A stretch of 64,000 bases of DNA from Lysinibacillus fusiformis (GTDB taxonomy: Bacteria > Bacillota > Bacilli > Bacillales_A > Planococcaceae). Under the pieces are notes generated by a model. It made no database searches. It worked only from the letters and a program-made list of their open reading frames with translations, and had not been told where the DNA came from. The position numbers were made by a program, and so were the translations under genes. Numbering within the stretch: position 1 is the stretch's first letter; each line of letters opens with the position of its first letter. Positions 35,272-44,643 of this stretch are shown one piece after another. The DNA lies in NCBI GenBank assembly GCA_030027265.1, contig JASENG010000001.1:62001-126000 (forward strand), read 5' to 3'.

Positions 35272-36282
35272 ATGAATACAAAAAGATGGATTGCCTTGGG
35301 AGCAGCAGTAGTGTTAATCGTTTTTTCAATTGGATTGAATACGGTAATTTCTATATTCAAAACAGACTTTTTTTCAAATTTTGAAAGCTTGACAGCAACT
35401 GAACAAACGATGATTGAAACAGTTGTTGAGCCAGGTGATATGGGAAATAGAATTGCTTTATTGTCTGTAGATGGAACAATTCAAGATGTTGGTTCAGGCA
35501 CAGCATTCACGGCAGTAGAATATGATCATCAAAACTTTTTAGCGCAATTGGAAACGATTCTATATGATCAATCCGTACAAGCTGTAGTATTATATGTAAA
35601 CTCACCAGGTGGCGGGGTAATAGAATCGGCTGAAATTTATGAAAAACTAATTGAAATTAAAGAGCAAAGAAATATCCCAATTTACGTTTCTATGGGCTCC
35701 TATGCAGCCTCAGGCGGGTATTATATATCTGCACCGGCAGATAAGATTTTTGCCCATAAAGAAACAATTACAGGGTCAATCGGTGTTATCATGCAAAGCT
35801 ATAATTTCTCTGAGCTTGCAAGTAATTTAGGAATTGAATTTGAAACGATTAAATCAGGCGCACATAAAGACATGTTTGGTGGAACAAGACCAACAACTCC
35901 TGAAGAAAAAGGGATGGTTCAAGAAATGATCAACGAATCCTATGAGGAGTTTGTTGACGTGATTGAAAAAGGCAGAGGAATGTCAGAGGCTGATGTGAAA
36001 AAGGTAGCTGATGGGCGAATCATGGGTGGATCTCAAGCATTGAAAGCAGGGTTTGTTGACGAAATCGGAGGACTTGAGGACACAATTGCTGCATTAAGAG
36101 CAGACCATGGTTTAGAGGATGCAGAAGTATTTGAGTATGAATCTAGCTTTGGCGGTTTAACATCAATGTTGGGCATGAAAGTAAGTTCATTCTTTGGGCC
36201 ATCACCAGAACAGCAATTTTTGACTAAATTAATGTCTTCAAATGGTGGACCACGTATGATGTATTTATACGGTGAATATTAA
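35272..36282 (+). CDS. sppA: Signal peptide peptidase SppA
   Basis: This 336-residue membrane protease degrades cleaved signal peptides and protects against some antimicrobial peptides. It has one N-terminal transmembrane helix (about 6-28) and a ClpP-like external protease domain. The catalytic serine is S147 in GSYAASGGYY, and the general-base lysine is K199 in SGAHKDMF; both numbers coincide with B. subtilis SppA. The start is the ATG at 35272, nine bases after GGAGGAGG; an upstream in-frame ATG at 35245 lacks a ribosome site. It is followed by yteJ after 12 bp, forming an operon. Confidence 0.96.
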   Translation: MNTKRWIALGAAVVLIVFSIGLNTVISIFKTDFFSNFESLTATEQTMIETVVEPGDMGNRIALLSVDGTIQDVGSGTAFTAVEYDHQNFLAQLETILYDQSVQAVVLYVNSPGGGVIESAEIYEKLIEIKEQRNIPIYVSMGSYAASGGYYISAPADKIFAHKETITGSIGVIMQSYNFSELASNLGIEFETIKSGAHKDMFGGTRPTTPEEKGMVQEMINESYEEFVDVIEKGRGMSEADVKKVADGRIMGGSQALKAGFVDEIGGLEDTIAALRADHGLEDAEVFEYESSFGGLTSMLGMKVSSFFGPSPEQQFLTKLMSSNGGPRMMYLYGEY

Positions 36283-36294
36283 GGGGGAATAGAG

Positions 36295-36894
36295 ATGTCA
36301 GAAAATGAAAATTATGACGCAAATGTATCTCTTCCTGAAAATCAAATTGTGCCCGCCTATACAAAACAACAATTTCAAGTTGTAGAACAGGTTGAAGAGA
36401 AGACAGCAGGTTTTTGGATGCGTTTTTGGGCCTTTGTGGTAGATATTTCAGTAGTAGCAGCCATTGTAGGAATTATTGTTAATCCACTTTTCCATTTATT
36501 TGGCTGGAATTTATCTGAAATTCATTGGTATTCGCCAATGAGCATCGTATCAGGTTTGTTTTATTATGCTTATTTTGTACTTACAACTAAATATTGGCAG
36601 CAAACTGTAGGGAAAATGATTTTTGGTTTAAAGGTTAAAGGGAAAACAGGCGAAAAATTAGATTGGCTAACGGTACTATTTAGAGAAGTAGTCGGACGAT
36701 TTATGAGCAATAAAATTCCGATCATTTATTTAATGGTTGCATTTATGCCGAAAAATCTCGGCTTGAATGATTTTATTGCCGATACTATGGTGATTCAGGA
36801 AAAGGTATTTATTAAACGCAAAAAAGAAGTAGAGATCGAAAATCCTGAAAATGATGATTTTGATCCTCAAAATTCAATTTCCCCTAGTATTTAA
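36295..36894 (+). CDS. yteJ: RDD family membrane protein (YteJ-like)
   Basis: This 199-residue protein of the RDD family has about three membrane segments (roughly 46-70, 80-102 and 142-158) after a hydrophilic N-terminus. The first helix begins with the family pattern FWMRFWAFVVDISVVA, where the Arg-Asp pair is spaced as R...D. A basic loop GKMIFGLKVKGKTGEKL lies between helices 2 and 3. It is co-transcribed with sppA, as in B. subtilis, where YteJ modulates SppA-linked resistance to lantibiotics. Its exact biochemical action is unknown. Confidence 0.85.
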   Translation: MSENENYDANVSLPENQIVPAYTKQQFQVVEQVEEKTAGFWMRFWAFVVDISVVAAIVGIIVNPLFHLFGWNLSEIHWYSPMSIVSGLFYYAYFVLTTKYWQQTVGKMIFGLKVKGKTGEKLDWLTVLFREVVGRFMSNKIPIIYLMVAFMPKNLGLNDFIADTMVIQEKVFIKRKKEVEIENPENDDFDPQNSISPSI

Positions 36895-36906
36895 ATATGT
36901 TTTGAC

Positions 36907-36937
36907 AAGGAGCGAGGAAACGATTCTTCGCTCCTTT
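36907..36937 (+). terminator. Terminator after sppA-yteJ
   Basis: AAGGAGCGA pairs with TCGCTCCTT around about 12 bases. The T-run is weak. Confidence 0.5.
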
Positions 36938-37030
36938 GGCATAAACGTAAAAATATGTAAGGTAAGTTATTTGCAAAGAATGAATTATCTTTAGTAAGAT
37001 TATTTACGTAATATAAAGGAGGGTTCCAAA

Positions 37031-37534
37031 TTGGCACAAGTAACATTTAAAAACAACCCAGTAACATTAGTAGGAAATGAAGTGAAAGTAGGAGATAAAG
37101 CTCCTGACTTTACAGTATTAGCAAACGATTTATCACCAGTAACATTAGAGAATTCACAAGGCAAAGTACGTCTGATTAGCGTTGTACCGTCATTGGACAC
37201 AGGTGTTTGTGATGCACAGACTCGCCGATTTAATGAGGAAGTAGTAGCATTAGGGGAGGGTGTAGCTTTCTATACAGTTTCTGTTGATCTACCATTTGCC
37301 CAAAAACGCTGGTGTGCAGCGGCAGGTCTTGAAGGTGCTCACACAGTATCTGACCACAAAGATTTATCTTTCGGTAAAGCTTACGGAGTTTACATGGAGG
37401 AACTTCGTTTACTTGCTCGTTCTGTATTCGTAATTGATGCGGAAGGTACTGTCACATATGTTGAGTATGTTCCTGAGGGTACAAGCCATCCGAATTATGA
37501 GGCAGCTATTGAAGCTGTAAAAGCATTAATCTAA
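37031..37534 (+). CDS. tpx: Thiol peroxidase
   Basis: This 167-residue atypical 2-Cys peroxiredoxin reduces hydroperoxides with thioredoxin. The peroxidatic C60 lies in [15 protein letters not shown] and the resolving C95 in [11 protein letters not shown]. The start is TTG, eight bases after AAAGGAGGG; relatives start at the same Ala-Gln-Val block. It lies in the same place as B. subtilis tpx, upstream of ytxK, and is separated from that gene by a hairpin. Confidence 0.95.
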   Translation: MAQVTFKNNPVTLVGNEVKVGDKAPDFTVLANDLSPVTLENSQGKVRLISVVPSLDTGVCDAQTRRFNEEVVALGEGVAFYTVSVDLPFAQKRWCAAAGLEGAHTVSDHKDLSFGKAYGVYMEELRLLARSVFVIDAEGTVTYVEYVPEGTSHPNYEAAIEAVKALI

Positions 37535-37600
37535 GTTTGTTTATTAGATAAATGGTAGACTAAGAATGTGTAAAAAAAATAGCATTGCTTAGATTGACAC

Positions 37601-37628
37601 ACCCACTCGGAGTAATACTGGAGTGGGT
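37601..37628 (+). terminator. Hairpin between tpx and ytxK
   Basis: ACCCACTC and GAGTGGGT pair, and AGT/ACT pair again inside. Only a weak T-rich run follows. It could partly end tpx transcription or sit in the ytxK leader. Confidence 0.5.
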
Positions 37629-37652
37629 TGTTCATTTCAAAAGGAGTTTTTT

Positions 37653-38582
37653 ATGGAAAAGTTTGAACAAATATTTTCATTTATTAATGAAAAAGCGGAA
37701 AAGTATGAAAAAGCAGAAGGTATCACTTTTTTAGACGGTGTATTACAAGCGCTTGAAGATGTACTGGATGAAAAAGAAAATTGGCCAGGCCAAGATGCAG
37801 CGAAAGAGGAAGTTCGCAAAGCGATTCAAATCGCTATTTTAAAAGGGATGCGTAAAACTTCCCAGCCGAATCATCAAATGACGCCCGATACATTAGGGTT
37901 GTTAGTAGGTTATTTTGTTGAGCAATTCTTCGAAGAGCAAATTAAGACTACGCCTATTTCTATACTGGATCCGGCTGTAGGGACAGGTAATCTATTGCTG
38001 ACAGTCATGAATCTACTGGACGGGAAAACATCTGCAACTGGTATCGAAGTTGATGAATTATTAATCCGTCTAGCAGCTGATACGGCTGAACTTATCGAAC
38101 AACCAGTAGTTTTATATCACCAGGATGCATTGCAAAAAATGCTGGTGGATCCTGTTGATGCTGTTGTTTGTGATTTACCTGTAGGCTATTATCCAAATGA
38201 AGAGGCAGCAGTAGAATATGAGTTGTGTGCCCATGAAGGTATGAGTTATGCTCATCATCTATTTATTGAACAATCCATCAATCATACAAAAGAGGGCGGC
38301 TATTTATTTTTCTTGGTCCCAGCGAATATTTTTGAGTCGGAGCAGGCTAAGGAGTTAAATAAATATCTGAAAAAAACAACTTGGATACAGGCGGTTATTC
38401 AGCTGCCTGAGAATTTATTTGCATCGAAAGCTCATGAGAAAAGCATCTTAATTTTACAAAAGCAAACGAAATCACAAAGAGCCCCACGTGAAGTATTACT
38501 TGCGAAAGTGCCAAACATGTCAAATAAAGAAGCGTTATCCATGTTCTTTGAAAAGGTTCAAATGTGGAAAGAAAGTAAATAA
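37653..38582 (+). CDS. ytxK: Class I SAM-dependent DNA-methylase-like protein (YtxK)
   Basis: This 309-residue protein has an N-terminal helical part and an N6-adenine-methylase-like Rossmann domain from about residue 90. The SAM motif I is ILDPAVGTGNLLL; the motif IV position reads DLPVGYY instead of NPPY. Although it resembles type I restriction HsdM cores, no restriction or specificity subunit is nearby, and orphans of this kind are standard at this locus in Bacilli. The real substrate is unknown. The start is the ATG at 37653, seven bases after AAAGGAG. Confidence 0.88.
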   Translation: MEKFEQIFSFINEKAEKYEKAEGITFLDGVLQALEDVLDEKENWPGQDAAKEEVRKAIQIAILKGMRKTSQPNHQMTPDTLGLLVGYFVEQFFEEQIKTTPISILDPAVGTGNLLLTVMNLLDGKTSATGIEVDELLIRLAADTAELIEQPVVLYHQDALQKMLVDPVDAVVCDLPVGYYPNEEAAVEYELCAHEGMSYAHHLFIEQSINHTKEGGYLFFLVPANIFESEQAKELNKYLKKTTWIQAVIQLPENLFASKAHEKSILILQKQTKSQRAPREVLLAKVPNMSNKEALSMFFEKVQMWKESK

Positions 38583-38586
38583 TGTG

Positions 38587-38631
38587 AAGGTGTCTGGCGT
38601 ATAGAAATTGTACGTTCAGCTGCCTTTTTTT
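38587..38631 (+). terminator. Terminator after ytxK
   Basis: AAGG...CTGGCGTA pairs with TACGTTCAG...CCTT with small bulges, followed by TTTTTTT. Confidence 0.65.
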
Positions 38632-38659
38632 ATGGCATTAAATTTTAAATTGAATCTGT

Positions 38660-38684
38660 CTAACGCAAAAGTTTTTTGCGTTAG
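38660..38684. repeat. 11-bp perfect inverted repeat between convergent genes
   Basis: CTAACGCAAAA and TTTTGCGTTAG around three bases. Neither strand has a T-run after it, so it is not a plain terminator. It lies between the two terminators of ytxK and uspA. Confidence 0.55.
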
Positions 38685-38709
38685 CATAAAAAAGATTAAT
38701 GGTAAATAA

Positions 38710-38750
38710 AAAACCCTTCTACAACAGTTTAAGTTCTTTGCAGAAGGGCT
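38710..38750 (-). terminator. Terminator of uspA
   Basis: On the minus strand AGCCCTTCTGCAA pairs with TTGTAGAAGGGTT, with TTTTTATTT after it. Confidence 0.85.
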
Positions 38751-38783
38751 AATCTATATTTGGGCAATTTTATTTGAAGTGGA

Positions 38784-39227
38784 TCATTCAGGTGTTCTTA
38801 CTACTAAAACATCACATTTTGAAGAACGTACAATTGCTTCTGATACAGAACCAATCAGGAAACGTTCCACAGCATTTAAACCAGTTGCACCACAAATGAT
38901 TAAATCTGCTTCAACAACATTTGAAAGTTCTTTTGTAATAATTGTTTTAGGAGAACCGTATTCAATAACTGTATTTACATGTGTAAGTCCAGCTTCTTCA
39001 GCTTGTTTTTTATAACCGTTCAACAATTCTTCCGAGAAGCCTTGTGCACGTTCAGCGATTGAGCGATCATAGGCTTCAATTGCTGCAAAGGAGCGAGTAT
39101 CAATCACATTAACCAGATTTAGTTTAGAGTCAGGATTTCTTTTAGCGATGTCAATCGATTTCTTGAAAGCATATTCAGCTTCTTTTGAACCATCTACAGC
39201 AACTACGATACTTTTATATTGAGTCAT
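38784..39227 (-). CDS. Universal stress protein, UspA family
   Basis: This 147-residue single-domain Usp has the nucleotide-binding pattern intact: VAVDGSKEAE near the N-terminus, and GATGLNAVERFLIGSVSE, which gives G-x2-G-x9-G-S, near the C-terminus. An ATP-binding stress role is likely. The start ATG follows a GGAGGAATT site. It is transcribed alone, towards ytxK and away from ald. Confidence 0.93.
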   Translation of the reverse strand: MTQYKSIVVAVDGSKEAEYAFKKSIDIAKRNPDSKLNLVNVIDTRSFAAIEAYDRSIAERAQGFSEELLNGYKKQAEEAGLTHVNTVIEYGSPKTIITKELSNVVEADLIICGATGLNAVERFLIGSVSEAIVRSSKCDVLVVRTPE

Positions 39228-39496
39228 AATAATTCCTCCTTTTTCTATACTCTTATTATAACAGATTAGAGATTAAATGATATTGTTGCTAAGGGTAAAA
39301 TGAAAACGTTCACATATATTTCTAAAATTATCCATAGATTTGTCTTATTTTATTTTCTTGCATTCCGCTGTTAGATTCGATTTAGAAAATAAAGCGATTT
39401 TTCGTATGAAATATCTACTTTTTACTTTAAATTTATCTTAATTTCCTATTTTTTTATAATTGAGAAAATATTTTTAACGAACATGGATTTTGTATC
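39228..39496. other. Gene-free stretch between uspA and ald
   Basis: It is AT-rich with no open frame of note. I see no terminator. The signals lie at its right end, in the ald promoter. Confidence 0.5.
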
Positions 39497-39525
39497 TTAC
39501 ATTATGGGGAAAATATTGGTATTAT
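39497..39525 (+). promoter_or_regulatory. Promoter of ald
   Basis: TTACAT (39497-39502) and TATTAT (39520-39525) have a 17-bp spacer. The -10 is the left arm of an inverted repeat. Confidence 0.5.
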
Positions 39526-39543
39526 GGATTTGCATTCATAATA
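39520..39543. promoter_or_regulatory. Inverted repeat at the ald -10, candidate operator
   Basis: TATTATG (39520-39526) and CATAATA (39537-39543) are perfect 7-bp arms around 10 bp, covering -10 to about +12. B. subtilis ald is regulated by AdeR; I cannot say which protein binds here. Confidence 0.45.
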
Positions 39544-39582
39544 ATGGATACATAAAATCTACAACAGGGAGAGAAATCAGCT

Positions 39583-40695
39583 ATGAAAATCGGTGTACCG
39601 AAGGAAATAAAAAACAATGAGTATCGTGTAGCAATGACACCTGCTGGAGTAGTAACATTAACAAGTGCCGGCCATCAAGTATATATTGAAACGGGTGCAG
39701 GCATAGGGTCATCGTTTACAGATGAGGACTATGCAGCTGCTGGTGCTGCAATCGTCGAGACAGCCAAGGAAGCTTGGTCTCAAGAAATGGTGATGAAGGT
39801 AAAAGAACCAATCCCGAGTGAATATGATTATTTTCATGAAGGCTTAGTATTATTTACGTATTTACATTTAGCGCCGGAATTAGAGTTAACACAGAGTTTA
39901 CTAGATAAAAAAGTAGTGGGAATCGCTTATGAAACTGTTCAACTTCCGAACCGTTCTCTGCCATTATTAACTCCTATGAGTGAAGTAGCCGGGAAAATGT
40001 CTGTACAAATTGGTGCCCAATATTTAGAAAAAATGAATGGCGGGAAAGGAATTCTATTAGGTGGGGTTTCAGGTGTTCCGCGCGGCAAAGTAACAATTGT
40101 TGGCGGCGGTATGGCTGGTACTAACGCAGCTCGCATTGCTGTTGGTATGGGAGCGGAAGTAACAATCTTAGATTTAAATCCGGATCGTCTGCGCCAGCTA
40201 GAAGATATCTTTGGATCTTCTATTCAAACTTTAATTTCTAATCCATATAATATTGCAGAATCAGTTAAGGATTCTGACTTAGTTATTGGCTCAGTCTTAA
40301 TTCCAGGAGCAAAAGCTCCGAAGCTTGTAACGGAGGAAATGGTGAAGTCGATGCGCCCGGGCTCTGTTATTGTGGATATCGCTATCGACCAAGGCGGAAG
40401 CTTCGAAACAACAGATCGTGTCACAACACACGATGATCCAACTTATATCAAACATGGTGTTGTTCACTATGCTGTAGCGAATATGCCAGGTGCTGTTCCT
40501 CGTACAGCTACTATTGCTTTAACAAATAATACAGTTCCTTATGCATTGCAAATCGCTAACAAGGGCTATAAACAAGCTTGTATTGAAAATGAAGCATTAA
40601 GAAAAGGTATTAATACTTTAAATGGTCACGTTGTTTATAAAGCAGTTGCCGAAGACCAAGGCCGTGAATACGTTCCGGTTGATTCTCTTTTATAA
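39583..40695 (+). CDS. ald: Alanine dehydrogenase
   Basis: This 370-residue NAD-dependent enzyme interconverts alanine with pyruvate and ammonia. It is used for growth on alanine and during sporulation. N-terminal signature [16 protein letters not shown], catalytic region FTYLHLAPE (with the catalytic His), and NAD-binding [24 protein letters not shown] are intact. The start ATG has CAGGGAG about nine bases upstream. It is followed by a bidirectional terminator shared with the convergent peptidase gene. Confidence 0.96.
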   Translation: MKIGVPKEIKNNEYRVAMTPAGVVTLTSAGHQVYIETGAGIGSSFTDEDYAAAGAAIVETAKEAWSQEMVMKVKEPIPSEYDYFHEGLVLFTYLHLAPELELTQSLLDKKVVGIAYETVQLPNRSLPLLTPMSEVAGKMSVQIGAQYLEKMNGGKGILLGGVSGVPRGKVTIVGGGMAGTNAARIAVGMGAEVTILDLNPDRLRQLEDIFGSSIQTLISNPYNIAESVKDSDLVIGSVLIPGAKAPKLVTEEMVKSMRPGSVIVDIAIDQGGSFETTDRVTTHDDPTYIKHGVVHYAVANMPGAVPRTATIALTNNTVPYALQIANKGYKQACIENEALRKGINTLNGHVVYKAVAEDQGREYVPVDSLL

Positions 40696-40702
40696 TAGAT
40701 AA

Positions 40703-40746
40703 AAAAATGGTGGACGTGATTTTCAGATCACGCCACCATTTTTCTT
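40703..40746. terminator. Bidirectional terminator between ald and the M24 peptidase
   Basis: AAAATGGTGG-A-CGTGAT pairs with ATCACG-C-CACCATTTTT around tttcag. A-run and T-run flank it on both sides; it reaches the peptidase stop codon. Confidence 0.88.
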
Positions 40747-41836
40747 AAGAAAGAACGATTAATTCTTTCGTGAACTTTGTCAAAACCTCTACTCCATCTT
40801 TTGTAACGACCACATCGTCCTCGATTCGAACGCCCGTAACGTCTGATTTATAGACACCTGGTTCAATCGTAAAGACCATTCCTTCTTTAAGCTCCAATTC
40901 ATTCGTTCCAGTTACAGATGGGAATTCATGAACTGAGATTCCAAGGCCGTGGCCGAGGCGGTGAGTAAAATATTCCCCGTAACCAGCATCAGTAATTGTA
41001 TCACGTGCAATTTTATCTAATTCCATTGCGCGGACACCAGGTTTTACAGCAGCAATTGCATTTTCATTTGCTTGGCGTACAGTATTGTAAATTTCTTTTT
41101 GTGCTTCCGTCACTTCGCCAAAAGCAACCGTACGTGTAATATCTGAGCAATAGCCATCGTAAATTACCCCTAAGTCAAATAATATCATATCGCCCTTTTG
41201 AATTTTGCGATCTCCAGGAGTGCCGTGTGGAGAAGCTGTTTTAGGACCAGAAAGCACCATTGTTTCAAAAGACATTTTGCAGCCCTTTGCTTGGATTGCA
41301 TTTTCCACAGCTGTCAAGATTTCCATTTCTGTTTTACCTTCTGCAATTTCCTTGCAGCCGACTTCGATAGCGTAATCTGCAAGACCAGCAGCTTTTCGCA
41401 TTTTCTCAATTTCGATTTCGTCTTTAATCACACGCATTTCATTGATTTTGTCATCTAGGCGTACAAAATTCGCTTGTGGATAAATTTCCTGCAAGCTTTC
41501 TAAGCGCTCGACAGTTAAATGCGACTTTTCTATTGCAAAAGTAGACACTGGAATTCCGCGAGCTTGAATTGCTTGGGCGATTAAATTCCATGGATTATCC
41601 GTATCAAGATGGCCAATGATTTCTTGGCTCCATCCTGAATTCACTGCATCAGGTGCTTCCATTTTTGGACAAACCAAGAAAGGCTCTGCCTCCTGGAATA
41701 CCATTACCCCTAATAAACGTTCATGTGGATTGCTTTTAAAATTAGAGAAATAAAAAACATTATCAGGTGTTGTAATAAAAGCCGCATCATATTGATTTTC
41801 TTTTAAATAGCTTTGCAGTTGCTGTAATTTACTCAT
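40745..41836 (-). CDS. M24 family Xaa-Pro peptidase
   Basis: This 363-residue pita-bread metallopeptidase belongs to the aminopeptidase P/prolidase group. The N-terminal creatinase-like domain covers about 1-125. The catalytic domain carries the two-metal ligands: D and D in FDLGVIYDGYCSDITRT, H in HRLGHGLGISVHEFP, E in TIEPGVY and E in GVRIEDDVVV. It should cleave peptides next to proline. The start is the ATG at 41836, with GGAGG eight bases upstream; a longer frame exists but has no ribosome site. I do not assign a symbol, because Bacilli hold several paralogues (papA, pepQ-like). Confidence 0.9.
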   Translation of the reverse strand: MSKLQQLQSYLKENQYDAAFITTPDNVFYFSNFKSNPHERLLGVMVFQEAEPFLVCPKMEAPDAVNSGWSQEIIGHLDTDNPWNLIAQAIQARGIPVSTFAIEKSHLTVERLESLQEIYPQANFVRLDDKINEMRVIKDEIEIEKMRKAAGLADYAIEVGCKEIAEGKTEMEILTAVENAIQAKGCKMSFETMVLSGPKTASPHGTPGDRKIQKGDMILFDLGVIYDGYCSDITRTVAFGEVTEAQKEIYNTVRQANENAIAAVKPGVRAMELDKIARDTITDAGYGEYFTHRLGHGLGISVHEFPSVTGTNELELKEGMVFTIEPGVYKSDVTGVRIEDDVVVTKDGVEVLTKFTKELIVLS

Positions 41837-42070
41837 AAAAATCCTCCTACTGTTTTGAATCATAAAAATTGCACGAGCATTGTTTTATACAGTAATCTTT
41901 TGTGTATAGATAGACATGAAGGGTTTACTGATAGTTAAGCCCGATTAGTTTAACTAAATCGATGAGGAATACTCTCAAGTTTAGTTAGCTGTCTCTAGTA
42001 TAGCAAAAGAAGGAAAAAAACGATTTAAAATCGAATTAAGATTCTTTGAACACGATTTGAAGGAGGACAA

Positions 42071-42751
42071 ATGATGCAAGTTTCATATCATGGACATTCA
42101 ATTGTAAAAATTAAAACGAACGGCACAATGATTCTGATTGATCCTTTTATTAGTGGAAACGGGTTAACGGATTTAAAAGTAGAGGAAGAAAAACCAGACG
42201 TCATCCTATTAACTCACGGTCATAATGATCATGTAGGGGATACGATTGAATTGGCAAAAGCGAATAATTCCCTTGTTGTGGCCCCGAACGAACTGGCAGT
42301 ATATCTTGGAAAGCAAGGGTTAAATGTGCATCCAATGGGAATCGGTGGCGCTTATGAATTTCCATTTGGGAAAGTAAAATATACGCTTGCATTTCATGGT
42401 TCTGTTTATGAAACAGAAAATGAAGTCATCAATACTGGTAACCCAGGCGGAATTTTATTCTCAGCAGAAGGTTTAACGATTTTTCATGCAGGGGATACTG
42501 CCCTTTTTGGAGATATGAAGCTGATCGGCGAAAGAAATTCCATCGATGCAGCATTCTTGCCAATTGGCGATAACTTTACAATGGGTCCTGAAGATGCTGC
42601 CTATGCAGTTGAATTGCTGAAACCTAAAACGGTTGTGCCTATCCATTACAATACATTCCCAGTGATTAAACAGGATCCGACAGTCTTTGCTGAGCTTGTA
42701 ACGACAAGTAAAGTACAGATTTTAAATGCTGGTGAAGAGGTTCAATTCTAG
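42071..42751 (+). CDS. ytkL: UPF0173 metal-dependent hydrolase (YtkL)
   Basis: This 226-residue metallo-beta-lactamase-fold protein carries the metal motif [12 protein letters not shown], then [12 protein letters not shown] and a C-terminal PIHYNTFP. Its substrate is not known. It starts at one of two adjacent ATGs (42071 or 42074), five to eight bases after AAGGAGG. It is next to ytoI as in B. subtilis. A two-level terminator separates them. The 234 bp upstream, back to the peptidase gene, show no clear signals. Confidence 0.92.
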   Translation: MMQVSYHGHSIVKIKTNGTMILIDPFISGNGLTDLKVEEEKPDVILLTHGHNDHVGDTIELAKANNSLVVAPNELAVYLGKQGLNVHPMGIGGAYEFPFGKVKYTLAFHGSVYETENEVINTGNPGGILFSAEGLTIFHAGDTALFGDMKLIGERNSIDAAFLPIGDNFTMGPEDAAYAVELLKPKTVVPIHYNTFPVIKQDPTVFAELVTTSKVQILNAGEEVQF

Positions 42752-42761
42752 TTAAATGAAT

Positions 42762-42835
42762 AGAAAGTAGCGAAGAAAAAGGGAGTTTGAAAAACATTCT
42801 TCAAACTGCAATATTTTACGCTACTTTCTTTTTTT
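42762..42835 (+). terminator. Terminator after ytkL
   Basis: The outer stem AGAAAGTAGCG / CGCTACTTTCT encloses AGTTTGAA / TTCAAACT. TTTTTT follows. Confidence 0.88.
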
Positions 42836-42896
42836 ATACATAAATTAAAATATGTTACACTGATATCAGGAAAGATAGATGGGAATAGGTGATAGA

Positions 42897-44204
42897 GTGT
42901 CAACAAAACATGAGAAAATTTTACAATATATAGAGTCACTACCTGTGGGCGATAAAATCTCTGTTCGACAAATTGCGAAAGAGATGCATGTAAGTGAAGG
43001 GACAGCCTATCGAGCAATTAAAGAAGCTGAAAACCGCCGTCTCGTAAGTTCCATTGAACGCGTTGGAACTATCCGTATCGAGAAAAAGAAAAAAGAGAAT
43101 ATCGAACGCTTAACGTTTGCGGAAATCGTCAATATCGTCGACGGACAAGTTTTAGGTGGAAAAGACGGACTTCATAAGACATTAGGGAAGTTTGTTATTG
43201 GTGCAATGCAATTAGACGACATGATGCGTTATACGGATGCCGGAAGTCTGTTAATTGTAGGGAATCGATTCAAAGCACATCAGAATGCTTTAAAAGCAGG
43301 TGCTGCAGTACTCATTACGGGTGGCTTTGATACAACTGAAGAAAATAAACAATTAGCCGATGAATTGGAATTGCCGATCATTTCAACAAGCTATGATACT
43401 TTCACAGTTGCCACGATGATTAACCGTGCTATTTACGACCAATTAATAAAAAAAGATATTCTTTTAATAGAAGATATCTACGTGCCGATTGAAGAGACGT
43501 ATTCATTAAAAACAACGGATACGATTGGGGATTTCCAAAAGTTAAACGTGCAAACGACTCATGGTGCCTTCCCGATTGTGACTGCAACAAATAAGCTGGT
43601 CGGTATGATTTCGGTCAAAGACGTAATTGGAAAAGAAGATAGTGAAACGGTCGATAAAGTGATGACCAAAAATCCGATTTCAGGCTCTATGAAAACAAGT
43701 GTAGCCTCTGCTGGCCACCGAATGATTTGGGAAGGAATCGATTTATTGCCCATCGTGAACGATGATGGCGTCCTGCAAGGGATAATTAGTCGACAAGATG
43801 TATTAAAAGCCCTTCAGCATGCACAGCGCCAGCCGCAGCATGGTGAAACAATTGATGATTTAGTAAAAAGTGAAATGAAGGTCATGGGGGAAGAAGATGT
43901 TGTCGTTGAGTTTACAGTTACTCCTCAAATGACAAACCAATACGGTGCAATTTCGTATGGTGCATTTACAACATTACTTTCAGAAGTAGGGGCTTTTGCA
44001 TTGAAACGCAGAAAACGTGGAGATGCTGTAGCAGAGAACATGACAATTTACTTTATTAAGCCGGTTCAGATGGAAAGTGTGTTAACGGTGGTTCCGCATA
44101 TTCTAGATATGAGCCGTAAATTCGTGAAAATGGATTTCGACGTTTTTAATGAAACTGTACTTGTCGGAAAAGCAATGATGATGTTCCAGCTTTTAGAGCG
44201 TTAA
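42897..44204 (+). CDS. ytoI: DRTGG-CBS-hotdog regulator-like protein (YtoI)
   Basis: This 435-residue multidomain protein has, in order, a winged helix (about 1-60, with ISVRQIAKEMHVSEGTAYRAI), a DRTGG domain (about 70-180), a CBS pair (about 195-310) and a C-terminal hotdog/thioesterase-like domain (about 325-435). The combination suggests a ligand- and nucleotide-sensing DNA-binding or enzyme-regulating protein, but its function is not known. It is strongly like B. subtilis YtoI and stands in the same context (ytkL, nrnA, dnaE). I chose the GTG at 42897 because the protein then begins like YtoI; the AGGTGA site is four bases before it. An ATG 18 bp upstream is the alternative. Confidence 0.88.
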   Translation: MSTKHEKILQYIESLPVGDKISVRQIAKEMHVSEGTAYRAIKEAENRRLVSSIERVGTIRIEKKKKENIERLTFAEIVNIVDGQVLGGKDGLHKTLGKFVIGAMQLDDMMRYTDAGSLLIVGNRFKAHQNALKAGAAVLITGGFDTTEENKQLADELELPIISTSYDTFTVATMINRAIYDQLIKKDILLIEDIYVPIEETYSLKTTDTIGDFQKLNVQTTHGAFPIVTATNKLVGMISVKDVIGKEDSETVDKVMTKNPISGSMKTSVASAGHRMIWEGIDLLPIVNDDGVLQGIISRQDVLKALQHAQRQPQHGETIDDLVKSEMKVMGEEDVVVEFTVTPQMTNQYGAISYGAFTTLLSEVGAFALKRRKRGDAVAENMTIYFIKPVQMESVLTVVPHILDMSRKFVKMDFDVFNETVLVGKAMMMFQLLER

Positions 44205-44245
44205 AAAAAGCAATATACAAGACTTGCTTGTATATTGCATTTTTT
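44203..44245 (+). terminator. Terminator after ytoI
   Basis: GCAATATACAAG pairs with CTTGTATATTGC, flanked by an A-run and TTTTTT. Confidence 0.9.
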
Positions 44246-44288
44246 GGCGGGTAGGAAAGTACAAGTTTTCATCGATATCCGCCTAAGA

Positions 44289-44335
44289 AAAGCATCGATT
44301 TTCGCCATCAGGGCGATAAATCGTGTTTTTCTATA
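44289..44335. terminator. Bidirectional hairpin at the end of ytpI
   Basis: GCATCGATTT-CGCC pairs with GGCG-TAAATCG(T)G with small mismatches. TTTTT follows on the + strand and TTTTCTT on the minus strand, where it ends ytpI. Confidence 0.65.
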
Positions 44336-44340
44336 AGAAG

Positions 44341-44643
44341 TTATTTATTTAATTCGTACTCTTCTTTAACAAATTTACCTTCATGTCGTACTCGTTGATA
44401 GCTGGAATAGGCTTTCACTGCTCCTATAAAGATGAATATGGCAGCGATCAAAAAGCCGACCAGTGTAGGGTTAACGACACATGTATTCAATCCAAATACA
44501 ATGACAAAGATACCGAGTGCAACACCAGCTTTCGCCTTATACCATTTTTTTTGTATAGGTAGTGTAGCACGGAATTCCTTTGCCTTATTGTAAAGATAAG
44601 CTGCAAATGAAATGACTATAAAAAATAAGAAAAATATGTTCAC
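44341..44643 (-). CDS. ytpI: YtpI-like small membrane protein
   Basis: This 100-residue protein has three predicted membrane helices (about residues 2-17, 44-62 and 66-82) with basic loops (KAKEFRATLPIQKKWYKAK) and a charged tail. I chose the GTG at 44643 because GGAGG lies eight bases upstream and the length equals B. subtilis YtpI. A longer frame with a Met-Phe-Leu-rich start has no ribosome site. Function is unknown. It is divergent from nrnA with about 120 bp between. Confidence 0.82.
   Translation of the reverse strand: MNIFFLFFIVISFAAYLYNKAKEFRATLPIQKKWYKAKAGVALGIFVIVFGLNTCVVNPTLVGFLIAAIFIFIGAVKAYSSYQRVRHEGKFVKEEYELNK

Noticed and set aside
37653-38582. ytxK as part of a restriction-modification or phage-defence system
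   Set aside because: Although methylase-like, no restriction or specificity subunit is near, and the same orphan gene is found at this locus in ordinary Bacilli.
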